Below are positions 26,952 through 39,908 of a stretch of DNA of 47,031 nucleotides, in pieces (within the stretch, counting starts at the first letter, position 1; every line of letters begins with the position of its first letter). The stretch is from Halioglobus sp. GTDB taxonomy: Bacteria > Pseudomonadota > Gammaproteobacteria > Pseudomonadales > Halieaceae. Location of the stretch: contig PABK01000049.1 of assembly GCA_002699145.1 (NCBI GenBank), positions 1-47,031 on the forward strand, read 5' to 3'. Under the pieces are notes generated by a model. The model saw only the letters and a list, made by a program, of their open reading frames with translations. It searched no databases and was not told the DNA's origin. The position numbers and the translations under genes were made by a program.

Positions 26952-27608
26952 TCAGCGATACAGTGCATTGTCTTCGATATAATCCAGTACGACCTGCGGC
27001 ATAAGGTAGCGCGCCGATCGCCCCGTGGCCAACAGCCGGCGGATCTCCGTCGAGGAGATATCCAGCGGTCGCAGTTCTTCCACCAGCACGCCGCCGGCGG
27101 GCGCGGCGCGCAGGTCGCCGGCGGCGTCGAGGCGGTGCCGCAGCAGCCAGCGCGCCACCGCGCCGTCCCGCGGCAGGTTCCAGCCCGGCCGCGCGATGAC
27201 GATCACGTGCGCCAGCTCGAGCAGTTCGCGCCAGCGATACCAGCCGTCCAGCCCCGCCACCGCATCGCCGCCCATGACCATGCACAGGCTGCGCCGCGGG
27301 CCTAGTTCTCCGCGCAATTCGGCCAGGCTGTCGTAGGTATAGGACGGACCGGGGCGCTGCAACTCGCGCTCGTCACAGACCAGCCGCGGCTCCCCCGCCA
27401 CCGCCAGGGCAACCATCGCCGCCCGGTGGCGCGCGCTGCAGGCCGGCGCTTCCCGATGCGGCGGCGCGGCGCTGGGCATCAGGCGCAATTGCGCCAGGTC
27501 CAGCTTCTCCACCAACTCCAGGGCGGAGCGCAGGTGACCGTAGTGCACCGGGTTGAAGGTGCCGCCGAACACGGCCAGCGGGGCCTCGCTGGGGGACACG
27601 CCGCTCAA
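26952..27608 (-). CDS. nadD: Nicotinate-nucleotide adenylyltransferase
   Basis: 218 residues. [20 protein letters not shown] is the nucleotidyltransferase HxGH region, and [10 protein letters not shown] near the C-terminus is the second ATP-binding motif. It makes nicotinate adenine dinucleotide in NAD synthesis. The TTG start overlaps the proA stop as TTGA; a GTG three codons later is an alternative. Confidence 0.95.
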   Translation of the reverse strand: MSGVSPSEAPLAVFGGTFNPVHYGHLRSALELVEKLDLAQLRLMPSAAPPHREAPACSARHRAAMVALAVAGEPRLVCDERELQRPGPSYTYDSLAELRGELGPRRSLCMVMGGDAVAGLDGWYRWRELLELAHVIVIARPGWNLPRDGAVARWLLRHRLDAAGDLRAAPAGGVLVEELRPLDISSTEIRRLLATGRSARYLMPQVVLDYIEDNALYR

Positions 27609-28861
27609 GCGCGAATCTGCCCCTCGCCCAGCACCACGAATTTTTGCGAGGTCAGCCCCTCCAGGCCCACCGGGCCGCGGGCGTGCAGCTTGTCGGTGGA
27701 GATGCCGATTTCCGCGCCCAGGCCGTACTCGAATCCGTCGGCGAAGCGTGTGGAGGCGTTGACCATGACCGAACTGGAGTCCACCTCGCGCAGGAAGCGC
27801 ATGGCGCGCGCGTGATCGGCGGTGACGATGCTCTCGGTGTGGGCGGAGCTGTAGCGCTCGATATGCTCGATGGCCTGGTCCAGGCCGTCGACCACGCGCA
27901 GCGCGAGAATCGGCGCCAGGTACTCCGCGTGCCAGTCCTGTTCCGTCGCCTCCAGCGCCGTGGGCAGCAACTCGCGGGTGCGCGCACAGCCGCGCAGTTC
28001 CACACCCGCCTCGGCATACGCCGCAGCCAGGCGCGGCAGCAGCGCCGGCGCCATGGACTGCGCCACCAGCAGGGTCTCCATGGTGTTGCAGGTGCCGTAG
28101 CGCTGGGTCTTGGCGTTGACGGCGATATCCAGGGCCATGTCCGCGTCCGCGCCATCGTCGATGTAGACGTGGCAGACACCGTCCAGGTGCTTGATCACCG
28201 GAACTTTCGCCTCGGCGCTAATGCGCTCGATCAGCCCCTTGCCGCCGCGCGGCACGATGACGTCGACGTACTCCGGCATGCTGATCAGCCTGCCCACCGC
28301 GGCGCGGTCGGCGGTCTGCAGCACCTGTACCGCAGCCTCGGGCAGGCCCGCCGCGCGAAGCCCTTGCTCCAGGCAGCGTGCGATCGCCAGGTTGGAGGCC
28401 AGGGCCTCGGAACCGCCGCGCAATATGGTCGCATTGCCCGATTTCAGGCACAGGCTGGCCGCCTCCACCGTCACGTTGGGGCGCGATTCGTAGATGATGC
28501 CGATGACGCCCAGGGGCACACGCATACGCCCGACCTGGATGCCGCTGGGCATGCGCCGCATAGCGTCGATGCTGCCCACCGGGTCCGCCAGGGCGGCGAC
28601 CTGGCGCAAGCCCTCGAGCATGGCGTCGATGCGTCCCGGGGTCAGTTCCAGGCGGTCCATCAGCGCCGCGTCCAGCCCGTTGGCGGCGCCGCGCTCCAGG
28701 TCCTGGCGATTGGCCTGCGCCAGTTCCTCGCGGGCGCCGTCCAGGGCATCGCGCGCGGCCAGCAGGGCCGCGTTACGCGCCGCGGTGGAGGAGGCCGCCA
28801 CCACGCGCGAGGCCTGGCGAGCGGCCGCTCCCACCTCGTTCATGTACTGCTCTACGTCCAT
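27605..28861 (-). CDS. proA: Gamma-glutamyl phosphate reductase
   Basis: 418 residues, aldehyde dehydrogenase superfamily. Landmarks are [20 protein letters not shown], the catalytic Cys in [15 protein letters not shown], and [29 protein letters not shown] near the end. It makes glutamate semialdehyde in proline synthesis. It is the first gene of the long minus-strand operon running to lipB; no proB is in the window. Confidence 0.97.
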   Translation of the reverse strand: MDVEQYMNEVGAAARQASRVVAASSTAARNAALLAARDALDGAREELAQANRQDLERGAANGLDAALMDRLELTPGRIDAMLEGLRQVAALADPVGSIDAMRRMPSGIQVGRMRVPLGVIGIIYESRPNVTVEAASLCLKSGNATILRGGSEALASNLAIARCLEQGLRAAGLPEAAVQVLQTADRAAVGRLISMPEYVDVIVPRGGKGLIERISAEAKVPVIKHLDGVCHVYIDDGADADMALDIAVNAKTQRYGTCNTMETLLVAQSMAPALLPRLAAAYAEAGVELRGCARTRELLPTALEATEQDWHAEYLAPILALRVVDGLDQAIEHIERYSSAHTESIVTADHARAMRFLREVDSSSVMVNASTRFADGFEYGLGAEIGISTDKLHARGPVGLEGLTSQKFVVLGEGQIRA

Positions 28862-28962
28862 GGTCGGGTGTGAGTCCTTGGGTCGGGCCTGTGTATTGAT
28901 GCTGCGCTCCGCTGCTTTCGATCGCTGGTACGTCAGCCCGCCGTGCGCGGGCCAGGGGCGGG

Positions 28963-28968
28963 ATTATA
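28963..28968 (-). promoter_or_regulatory. Candidate -10 element for the proA operon
   Basis: A perfect TATAAT on the minus strand 101 bases upstream of proA, in the divergent region 28862-29026. The -35 position is poor. It is the only obvious promoter signal before the eleven-gene operon. Confidence 0.35.
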
Positions 28969-29026
28969 CCCGATAGCCCGCGAGCGTGTGCTAAGCTGCG
29001 TCGGTTAAAAAATTACGGGCCGACCC

Positions 29027-29665
29027 ATGCCAGACCAGCCGCGCGTGGAGTTTTTCTACGACTGTTCCAGCCCCTGGACGTACTTCGCCTTCACCCGCAT
29101 CATTCCGCTGATGGACAGCCTGGGGCTGCCCATCCACTGGCGCCCGCTGCTGGTGGGCGGCGTTTTCAACGCGGTGAACCCGGAACTGTACGCCCAGCGC
29201 GAGGCCATGTTCGCGGGCCAGAACCCCCGCCGCCTGGACTATTTCCTCAAGGACCTGGCGGACTGGGCGGCGCTGAGCGGCGTCACCGTGGCGATGCCGC
29301 CCAACCACCCGATCAGCAGCGTCAAGGCCATGCGCGGCGCCTTCTACGCGCAGGAACAGGACCTGCTCGTGCCCTACTCCCGCGCGATGTTCGAGACCTA
29401 CTGGGGCGGGCAGGACCCGGACATCAGCAAGGACGAGGTGCTGGCCGGGGTGTGCGACGCGGTGGGCCTGGATCGACAGGGGTTTTTTGCCGCCATCAAC
29501 GACCAGCACTACAAGGACCTGCTGCGCGCCAACACCGATGAGCTCATCGCGCGCGGCGGCTTCGGCTCGCCCACCATCTTTATCGACGGCGACGACATGT
29601 ACTTCGGCAACGACCGCCTGCCGCTGGTGGAACATCGCCTGCGCCAGCGGCTCGCGGAGGCCTGA
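29027..29665 (+). CDS. DsbA-like / 2-hydroxychromene-2-carboxylate isomerase-family protein
   Basis: 212 residues with a thioredoxin-like fold and helical insert typical of the HCCA isomerase/GST-kappa group. The N-terminus is VEFFYDCSSPWTYFAFTRI, where Ser-Ser-Pro replaces the CxxC of DsbA. The C-terminus has GGFGSPTIFIDGDDMYFGNDRLPLVE, with the cis-Pro after Ser. No signal peptide, so cytoplasmic. Family members isomerise aromatic degradation intermediates using glutathione, but no degradation genes are nearby, so substrate and even reaction are open. It is four bases upstream of the MscS gene. Confidence 0.85.
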   Translation: MPDQPRVEFFYDCSSPWTYFAFTRIIPLMDSLGLPIHWRPLLVGGVFNAVNPELYAQREAMFAGQNPRRLDYFLKDLADWAALSGVTVAMPPNHPISSVKAMRGAFYAQEQDLLVPYSRAMFETYWGGQDPDISKDEVLAGVCDAVGLDRQGFFAAINDQHYKDLLRANTDELIARGGFGSPTIFIDGDDMYFGNDRLPLVEHRLRQRLAEA

Positions 29666-29668
29666 GTC

Positions 29669-31555
29669 ATGGCAGGTCGACGCTGGCTGGATTGGCCGCC
29701 GCAGCGCGCGGGACACAGGCCCGGCGCGGCCGCGCCGCGCGCGGTGCGCCGCCTGTTCGCCCTGTATTGCCTGGCCGCGCTGCCGCTGCTGGCGGCCGGC
29801 CCGGCGCAGGCCCAGGGCGACGACGGCGCGCCCCGGGAGCCGGTGACCCAACCCGCGAAGACCGCGCCCGCCGCCGCGGAGGCCAATACCTCCGCGCGCG
29901 AGGTGCTGGAGAAGGAAAAGGCCGCCGAGGAACTGCTGCGCCAGCGCGCCACCGCTGGCAACGGCGAACTGGACGCCGGCCGCACCCCGCTGACCGCGAT
30001 GCTCTCCCTGCGCCGCGCTTTCAACGCCGGCGACTACAGCCGTGCGGCGCAGTTCCTGGATATGCGCTACCTGCCGGAGGACATGGGCGACATGACGCCC
30101 GAGCAACTGGTGCGCGCGCTGGCGTTCATGCTCAACCGCCAGATCATCCTCGACCTGGCCTCGCTCAGCGACAATCCCGAGGGCCACACCGACGACGGCC
30201 TGCCCGCTTACCGCGACCGCCTCGCGGTGCTCAACCTGGAACAGGGCGAGGTGGCCATCTACCTGCAACACGTGCCGGACGGCAAGGGCGGCCAGACCTG
30301 GAAGATCTCCAACAGCACCGTGCAGCGCATCCCGGCCATGTGGGAGGAACTGGGCTTCCACCCCCTGGCCTCCTACCTGTTCGACGTGCTGCCCGACTTC
30401 ACCTTCATGGGCATGCTCAACTGGCAGGTCCTGGGCCTGGCGCTGGCCCTGCTGCTGGCCTGGCTCGGCGCGACGCTGCTCACCTGGCTGATGAACAGGC
30501 TGGTGCAGCTCATACCGAACATCTTCCCGCAGGGTATCGAGCACTTCTTCCGCCGCCCGCTGCGTATCTTCGGCTTCATCATGCTCGCCGCGATGTTAAT
30601 CGGTGAGCTGGGGCTGTCGCTGAAGCTGCGCGTGCTACTGGACTCCAGCGGCCTGGACTACCTCGCCTGGACCATCCTGCTCACCGGCCTGATCTCCCTG
30701 CTGCGCGACTACCACATCCGCCGCCTGCAGGCGCTGGGACAGCACAACTACGCGGCGCTGCTGCGGCCCGTGTCAAACATGGCCAAGGTGTTGCTGGTGA
30801 TCGTCATCGCCCTGGTGTGGGCGGACAACGCCGGCTACAGCATGACCACCATCCTCACCGGCCTGGGCGTGGGCAGCCTCGCCGTGGCGCTGGCGGCGCA
30901 GAAAACCCTGGAAAACCTGATCGGCGCCATCACCCTGTACTCCGCGCGTCCCATCTCGCCGGGGGACACCTGCCGCTTCGGCGGCGTGTTCGGCACGGTG
31001 GAGGAAATCGGCCTGCGCTCCACCGCCATCCGCACCCTGGACCGCACGCTGGTGCACGTCCCCAACGCGGTGCTGTCCTCGGTGGAAATCGAGAATTTCT
31101 CGGCGCGCGACCGCTTTCGCTACTTCCGCAACGCGCGGGTGCTGGCGCAAACCCCGGACCAGTTACGCGTGATCCTGGCGCAGATCCGCCGCACCCTGCT
31201 GTCACACCCCATGGTGCACCCGGACACGGTGAGCGTGCGCCTGGACGATATCGAGGACGTCGCGGCGCGCCTGCGCCTGGACGCCGGTATTCGCACCACG
31301 GATTTCCAGGCCTATCTCGCGGTGGCAGAGGATCTCAACCTGCGCTTCATCGAAATTATCGCCGCCGCCGGCGCGAGCCTGGTGGGCCAGGGGCAGTTGC
31401 GCCTGGTGCGCGAAGGCGGCGCGGCGGCGGCGACGCCGCAGGTCGGGGATATGCTCGCGCTGTGGCGCGAGCAGGATAGCGCGCCGTTCCCGGATTTCAG
31501 TGAGCGGGAAAAAGCCGAGCTGCGCGACAGCCTCGACTACCCGCGCGCGACCTAG
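29669..31555 (+). CDS. MscS-family mechanosensitive ion channel
   Basis: 628 residues. An N-terminal signal-like segment (LFALYCLAALPLLAAGPAQAQ) is followed by a periplasmic domain of about 200 residues, with a Glu/Ala/Lys-rich helix near 70-95. Several membrane segments follow (from about 245). The pore helix and beta domain are recognised by GLGVGSLAVALAAQKTLENLIGAI and RPISPGDTCRFGGVFGTVEEIGLRSTAIRTLDRTLVHVPNA. It should release solutes on hypo-osmotic shock. The large exported N-terminal domain puts it in the long MscK/YbdG/YnaI-like variety, with unknown ligand or partner. Confidence 0.92.
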   Translation: MAGRRWLDWPPQRAGHRPGAAAPRAVRRLFALYCLAALPLLAAGPAQAQGDDGAPREPVTQPAKTAPAAAEANTSAREVLEKEKAAEELLRQRATAGNGELDAGRTPLTAMLSLRRAFNAGDYSRAAQFLDMRYLPEDMGDMTPEQLVRALAFMLNRQIILDLASLSDNPEGHTDDGLPAYRDRLAVLNLEQGEVAIYLQHVPDGKGGQTWKISNSTVQRIPAMWEELGFHPLASYLFDVLPDFTFMGMLNWQVLGLALALLLAWLGATLLTWLMNRLVQLIPNIFPQGIEHFFRRPLRIFGFIMLAAMLIGELGLSLKLRVLLDSSGLDYLAWTILLTGLISLLRDYHIRRLQALGQHNYAALLRPVSNMAKVLLVIVIALVWADNAGYSMTTILTGLGVGSLAVALAAQKTLENLIGAITLYSARPISPGDTCRFGGVFGTVEEIGLRSTAIRTLDRTLVHVPNAVLSSVEIENFSARDRFRYFRNARVLAQTPDQLRVILAQIRRTLLSHPMVHPDTVSVRLDDIEDVAARLRLDAGIRTTDFQAYLAVAEDLNLRFIEIIAAAGASLVGQGQLRLVREGGAAAATPQVGDMLALWREQDSAPFPDFSEREKAELRDSLDYPRAT

Positions 31556-31575
31556 GGCGCGTCAACGCGCCGGGG

Positions 31576-31908
31576 TCAGTCCGCCCCGGCCTGGGCCGCG
31601 GCCGCGTCCTTGATCAGGGTCTGCAGCTCGCCACTCTCGTACATCTCGGTGACGATATCGCAACCGCCGACGAGTTCGCCGTCCACCCACAGCTGCGGGA
31701 AGGTCGGCCAGTTGGCGTACTTGGGCAGGTTGCTGCGGATGTCAGGGTTGGCCAGGATGTCCACGTAGGCGAAACGCTCGCCACAGGCCATCAACGCCTG
31801 CACGGTGCGCGCGGAAAAGCCGCACTGTGGCTGGTTGGGGGAGCCCTTCATATACAGCAGGATCTTGTTGTTCTCGATCTGGTCTTTGATGGTTTCGATA
31901 ATATCCAT
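31576..31908 (-). CDS. grxD: Monothiol glutaredoxin (Grx4 type)
   Basis: 110 residues. The monothiol site CGFS lies in SPNQPQCGFSARTVQALMACG, and WPTFPQLWVDGELVGGCDIVTEMYESGEL has the cis-Pro and GG glutathione-binding motifs. Such proteins carry a glutathione-ligated [2Fe-2S] cluster shared with BolA proteins, and deliver clusters or sense iron. It stands alone, convergent with the MscS gene and divergent from argD. Confidence 0.96.
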   Translation of the reverse strand: MDIIETIKDQIENNKILLYMKGSPNQPQCGFSARTVQALMACGERFAYVDILANPDIRSNLPKYANWPTFPQLWVDGELVGGCDIVTEMYESGELQTLIKDAAAAQAGAD

Positions 31909-32101
31909 GTCCTGTCCTTACCTCGGCCCGCCGCCTTGAAGTCGAGCCGCTACCGCTTGCGGCCGGCCATTTTACCCTATTCTCGACACCGTGTGTGCAG
32001 CCGTCGCCAGCGCATTGCCAAGCCTCCCGCATGTCGCTATAGTTAGCCGTTTCCGAGGCAGCACCAGCTGCCTTTTTGCGTTTCTGGGAGGAGGCCAAAC
32101 C

Positions 32102-33271
<1,170 letters not shown>

Positions 33272-33289
33272 GCGCGCCGGGATTCGCCC

Positions 33290-34204
33290 ATGTCCACACC
33301 GAGACACTTCCTGACGCTGCTGGATTTCACCCCGGCCGAGCTCGAGCAGATTATCCAGCGCGCCATTGCCCTGAAGGCACAGCACCGCGCGGGCGAGGCG
33401 CAGCGTCCCTTCGCCGGCAAGGTCCTGGCGATGGTTTTCGAGAAATCCTCCACCCGCACCCGGGTCTCTTTCGAGGCCGGCATGGCCCAGCTCGGCGGCC
33501 ACGCGCTGTTCCTGTCGCCACGCGACAGCCAGCTGGGCCGCGGCGAACCGGTGGAGGACAGCGCGCGGGTGATTTCCTCCATGGTCGACATCGTCATGAT
33601 CCGCACCTTTGGCCACGACATCGTCGAGCGCTTCGCGGCGCATTCCTCGGTACCGGTGATCAATGGCCTCACCGACGACTACCACCCCTGCCAGCTGCTG
33701 GCGGACATCCAGACCTACGTGGAACACCGCGGCAGCATCGGCGGCAAGGTGGTGACCTGGGTGGGCGACGGCAACAACATGGCGCAGTCCTACATCAATG
33801 CCGCGCGCCAGTTCGATTTCGAACTGCGCATCGCCTGTCCCGAGGGCTACGAGCCGAACGCGGAGCTGCTGGCGGCTAACGCGGGACGGGTCAGCCTGCT
33901 GCGCGACCCGCGGGAGGCCGCCGCCGGCGCCGACCTGCTGGTCACGGACGTGTGGGCCTCGATGGGGCAGGAAGAGGAACAGGCGGCCAGGGCGCGGGCT
34001 TTCGCCCCCTACTGCATAGACGCCGAGCTGATGAGCCACGCGGCCAGCGACGCGCTGTACATGCACTGCCTGCCGGCGCACCGCGGGGAGGAAATCAGCG
34101 CGCAACTGATGGACGCCGCCGACAGCGTCATCTGGGACGAGGCGGAGAACCGCCTGCACGCGCAAAAGGCCCTGCTGGAGGCCCTGTTGCTGGCCGCGCA
34201 GTGA
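33290..34204 (+). CDS. argF: Ornithine carbamoyltransferase
   Basis: 304 residues. Carbamoyl-phosphate site STRTR in [25 protein letters not shown] in [14 protein letters not shown]; ornithine site [15 protein letters not shown] in [13 protein letters not shown]. It forms citrulline from ornithine and carbamoyl phosphate in the cytoplasm. It directly follows argD. Confidence 0.97.
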   Translation: MSTPRHFLTLLDFTPAELEQIIQRAIALKAQHRAGEAQRPFAGKVLAMVFEKSSTRTRVSFEAGMAQLGGHALFLSPRDSQLGRGEPVEDSARVISSMVDIVMIRTFGHDIVERFAAHSSVPVINGLTDDYHPCQLLADIQTYVEHRGSIGGKVVTWVGDGNNMAQSYINAARQFDFELRIACPEGYEPNAELLAANAGRVSLLRDPREAAAGADLLVTDVWASMGQEEEQAARARAFAPYCIDAELMSHAASDALYMHCLPAHRGEEISAQLMDAADSVIWDEAENRLHAQKALLEALLLAAQ

Positions 34205-34403
34205 GGTCCTGCACAGGCGGCCTGTGGACAAATCGCGACACGCAGCCGCCTAATAACCGGAAACGATAAACAAATCTTTTTATATAAAAAATAAATCGAA
34301 GTCGCCCCGGCGCGCGCTCCCGCAGCCCAGTAGCGGCGGTACTTTTCAGCGAATACAGGGGCTGTCAGGTTAGTAGGTACAGACACACCTTTGTATCTAC
34401 AAG

Positions 34404-34412
34404 TTATCCACA
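34404..34412 (+). promoter_or_regulatory. DnaA box
   Basis: TTATCCACA is the strict DnaA consensus. DnaA is known to regulate nrdAB of E. coli from boxes upstream of its promoter; a box 270 bases before nrdA, followed by the NrdR sites, suggests the same replication-linked control here. Confidence 0.65.
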
Positions 34413-34483
34413 GAATAAACCCAGCCTAATGCCCTTGCATTGCACCGGTGCCCGCATTATCTTGTACCTGAGTGAAGCAGCCA

Positions 34484-34531
34484 CCCCAATATATGGGGTA
34501 TGGCGGCCAAAAAATGATCAAATAATTGTCC
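34484..34531 (+). promoter_or_regulatory. Paired NrdR boxes upstream of nrdA
   Basis: Two sites resemble the NrdR core CwAtATaTwG. The first, CAATATATGG at 34487-34496, matches nine of ten positions. The second, CAAATAATTG at 34519-34528, matches seven of ten. They are exactly 32 bases apart, about three helical turns, which is the characteristic spacing of tandem NrdR boxes. NrdR senses dATP/ATP and represses ribonucleotide reductase genes. Confidence 0.7.
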
Positions 34532-34681
34532 GGCTGGCCGCCGCAACGGGGAAACAACCTCGCCATACCGCCACGGGGCGCCTTTTCCGCACAGAATGGC
34601 GCGCCAGGGGCAGCGGCTTCATTGAGTGGTATTCCACAACAATAAGGCCATCGGGCCATCGGCCGGCCGAGCGGAGAAAAC

Positions 34682-37579
<2,898 letters not shown>

Positions 37580-37668
37580 CGCGCCACGACGGGGCGCCCG
37601 GAAGGGAAGCAAGCAATCAGGAATGAAGCCGGCGAACCGGCAACCAGGACAAAAGGGGTAGAAACAAG

Positions 37669-38940
37669 ATGTTGAGTTGGGAAGACTATAACAAGGAAGA
37701 CGCGGCGCCGGTGATGCAGGTAGCCACCGACCCGATGCCCGCCGCTGCCGAGGCGGGGCGCGCCGCAATCGAGCCGGCGGCAGCGGACGCGGGGGCCGCG
37801 GCCCCCGCCCCCGCGGAGAACGCCGCGCCGGCGGCGGTCGCCTCGGAAAACGTCGCCCGCGCCGCCGATGCGCTGGACAACCTGGACGTCGCACCCGGCC
37901 TGGAAGAGCTGGAAATGGGCGCGGCGCGGGTCTCGGTTGACGAGAAGGCGATGATCAACTGCCGCGCGGACCTGAACCAGCTCGTGCCGTTCAAGTACGA
38001 CTGGGCATGGCAGAAATACCTGGACGGTTGCGCCAACCACTGGATGCCCCAGGAAATCAACATGACCGCCGACGTCGCCCTGTGGAAAAGCTCTGACGGG
38101 CTGACCGAGGACGAGCGGCGTATCGTCATGCGCAACCTCGGCTACTTCTCCACCGCGGATTCGCTGGTGGCGAACAATCTGGTGCTGGCCATCTACCGCC
38201 TCATCACCAACCCCGAGTGCCGCCAGTACCTGCTGCGCCAGGCCTTCGAGGAAGCCATCCACACCCACGCCTACCAGTACTGCATCGAGTCCCTGGGCAT
38301 GGACGAGGGCGCGGTGTTCAACATGTACCGGGAGATTCCCTCGGTGGCCAAAAAAGCCGCCTGGAGCCTGAGCCATACCCACTCCCTGAGCGACCCGACC
38401 TTCAGGACCGGGACCCCGGAAACCGACCAGGAACTGCTGCGCAACCTGATCGGCTTCTACGCCGTGACCGAGGGCATCTTCTTCTACTGCGGCTTCACGC
38501 AGATTCTCTCCATGGGCCGGCGCAACAAGATGACCGGCGTGGCCGAGCAGTTCCAGTACATCCTGCGCGACGAGTCCATGCACCTGAATTTCGGCATCGA
38601 CGTCATCAACCAGATCAAGCTGGAAAATCCGCGGCTGTGGACCGAGACCTTCCAGCAGGAAGTCATACAGATGATTCTCGAGGGCACGCAACTGGAAATC
38701 GACTACGCCCGGGACACCATGCCCCGCGGCGTGCTCGGCATGAACGCCAGCATGATGGAGGAGTACCTGCACTTCATCGCCAACCGGCGGCTGTCCCAGC
38801 TCGGCCTGCCGGAACAGTTCCCCGGCGCGCAGAACCCCTTCCCGTGGATGTCGGAAATCATGGACCTGCGCAAGGAAAAGAACTTCTTCGAGACCCGGGT
38901 CATCGAGTACCAGACAGGCGGTGCACTGAGTTGGGACTGA
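37669..38940 (+). CDS. nrdB: Class Ia ribonucleotide reductase, radical-forming small subunit
   Basis: 423 residues. An N-terminal extension of about 85 residues starts MLSWEDYN and is otherwise Ala/Pro/Glu-rich and probably disordered. The di-iron domain has [18 protein letters not shown] and [16 protein letters not shown] as ligand helices. In [16 protein letters not shown], Tyr159 aligns with the radical-bearing Tyr122 of E. coli, so this is a tyrosyl-radical enzyme and not the Phe-containing Chlamydia type. It passes the radical to NrdA. It lies 89 bases after nrdA in the same operon. Confidence 0.96.
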   Translation: MLSWEDYNKEDAAPVMQVATDPMPAAAEAGRAAIEPAAADAGAAAPAPAENAAPAAVASENVARAADALDNLDVAPGLEELEMGAARVSVDEKAMINCRADLNQLVPFKYDWAWQKYLDGCANHWMPQEINMTADVALWKSSDGLTEDERRIVMRNLGYFSTADSLVANNLVLAIYRLITNPECRQYLLRQAFEEAIHTHAYQYCIESLGMDEGAVFNMYREIPSVAKKAAWSLSHTHSLSDPTFRTGTPETDQELLRNLIGFYAVTEGIFFYCGFTQILSMGRRNKMTGVAEQFQYILRDESMHLNFGIDVINQIKLENPRLWTETFQQEVIQMILEGTQLEIDYARDTMPRGVLGMNASMMEEYLHFIANRRLSQLGLPEQFPGAQNPFPWMSEIMDLRKEKNFFETRVIEYQTGGALSWD

Positions 38941-38947
38941 CAACAGG

Positions 38948-38973
38948 GCCGGCGCCCCGGACGGGGCGCCGGC
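38948..38973. terminator. Strong GC hairpin after nrdB
   Basis: A perfect 11-bp GCCGGCGCCCC stem with a GGAC loop starts seven bases after the nrdB stop. There is no T-tract, so it may stabilise the nrdAB message or attenuate readthrough into the small genes downstream. Confidence 0.5.
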
Positions 38974-39015
38974 GGACAGGCAACTGGATCTGCGGTACGA
39001 ACAGAGGACGACCCC

Positions 39016-39213
39016 ATGGCTGACAGCGACAAGCGAACCTCCGATACCGAGACCATCATGATGGCGCTGGACCAGATCAGCCAGACCATCGACGTGATGA
39101 CCAGCGTGGTCGGGCGCCTGCGCAACTACGTACAGCAGCAGGACAGCGCCGCGACCGAGCAGGGAAAGGATGTGCAGGCGGCGGATACCCGCCCGGACAG
39201 GATTTTGCATTGA
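39016..39213 (+). CDS. Small hypothetical protein downstream of nrdB
   Basis: 65 residues, not recognised. AGAGGA lies just upstream of the ATG. Residues about 10-45 (TETIMMALDQISQTIDVMTSVVGRLRNYVQ) should form an amphipathic helix with regular hydrophobic positions, suggesting a coiled coil or oligomer. The tail is polar and disordered. There is no signal peptide or membrane segment. It may be read from the nrdAB transcript past the hairpin at 38948-38973. Confidence 0.6.
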   Translation: MADSDKRTSDTETIMMALDQISQTIDVMTSVVGRLRNYVQQQDSAATEQGKDVQAADTRPDRILH

Positions 39214-39313
39214 GACAGAGAGGCAGTACCGCCCGGCATGCATCTGCCGCCGGGCGCGCAGCACCGGCCCAGGGGGCCAGCAGCACTCCACCCGCTAGAA
39301 GGTAGGAGTAACA

Positions 39314-39487
39314 ATGAGAGCAAAGCAAGACGATAACAAGCTCCAGCGACGCCACGATCACGGCGCCATTCACCAACTGACCCTGCGCTTCATCCGCTGG
39401 TCGCCGCCCTGGCGTTCACGGACGTGGCGCGACCTGCTCGCGGGCAGGTGGCCGGGGGACGTGGAGCGTAAACCTCTGGTCGACTGA
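39314..39487 (+). CDS. Small basic hypothetical protein
   Basis: 57 residues from ATG, with a strong AGGAG five bases upstream. The sequence is very basic, with His, Arg and five Trp residues (FIRWSPPWRSRTWRDLLAGRW), which could suit nucleic-acid or membrane-surface binding. Not recognised. It is 100 bases after the 65-residue ORF; an 8-bp CGCCCGGC/GCCGGGCG hairpin lies between at 39230-39256. The good ribosome-binding site is the main support. Confidence 0.45.
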   Translation: MRAKQDDNKLQRRHDHGAIHQLTLRFIRWSPPWRSRTWRDLLAGRWPGDVERKPLVD

Positions 39488-39644
39488 CCCGGCGGGTCAC
39501 GACGGCAGCGGAGGTTCCAGGCGAGGCATCGCCAGGGGTTAGTTTCGCCAATCAACGGGCGCGGGGGTGGCAAGTACCCGGCCAATCAGGCTATAACTGT
39601 TGCCCCAACCGGCAAGCGCCGGCAGCAGGCAGTTAAGAATCGAC

Positions 39645-39908
39645 ATGCAAACGATGCGCGACAAACTGGCGCTGGAACGCACCAGGCTCGCCAATGAACG
39701 CACCTTCCTCGCCTACGTGCGCACCTCCCTGTCGCTGATTGCCGGGGCGGCGGTGCTGTTCCAGTTTTTTTCCGCGATACAGGCTTACGTGGCGATCGCC
39801 TGGGCGTTGTCAGTGGCCGGCGTGGTCGTGCTCGCCGTCGGCGCCTGGCGCTTCCGCACGGTGCGCTCCGCACTGCGCCGCGAGGTGGCGAGCGGCGATG
39901 GCGGCTAG
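39645..39908 (+). CDS. DUF202 (YidH-like) small membrane protein
   Basis: 87 residues from the ATG giving MQTMRDKLALERTRLANERTFLAYVRTSLSLIAGA, the DUF202 signature. Two membrane segments follow (SLSLIAGAAVLFQFF and VAIAWALSVAGVVVLAVGAW). Function unknown. It overlaps the beta-helix gene by 11 bases. Confidence 0.85.
   Translation: MQTMRDKLALERTRLANERTFLAYVRTSLSLIAGAAVLFQFFSAIQAYVAIAWALSVAGVVVLAVGAWRFRTVRSALRREVASGDGG

Larger units (their letters stand above)
34205..34681 (+). promoter_or_regulatory. nrdAB upstream regulatory region
   Basis: A 477-bp gap before nrdA, clearly AT-richer than its surroundings. It contains a weak DnaA-type site on the minus strand at 34223-34231 (TTGTCCACA), an AT-rich tract near 34265-34300 that may hold a promoter, a perfect DnaA box at 34404-34412, and two NrdR boxes at 34484-34531. 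Short open frames here look incidental. Confidence 0.7.
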
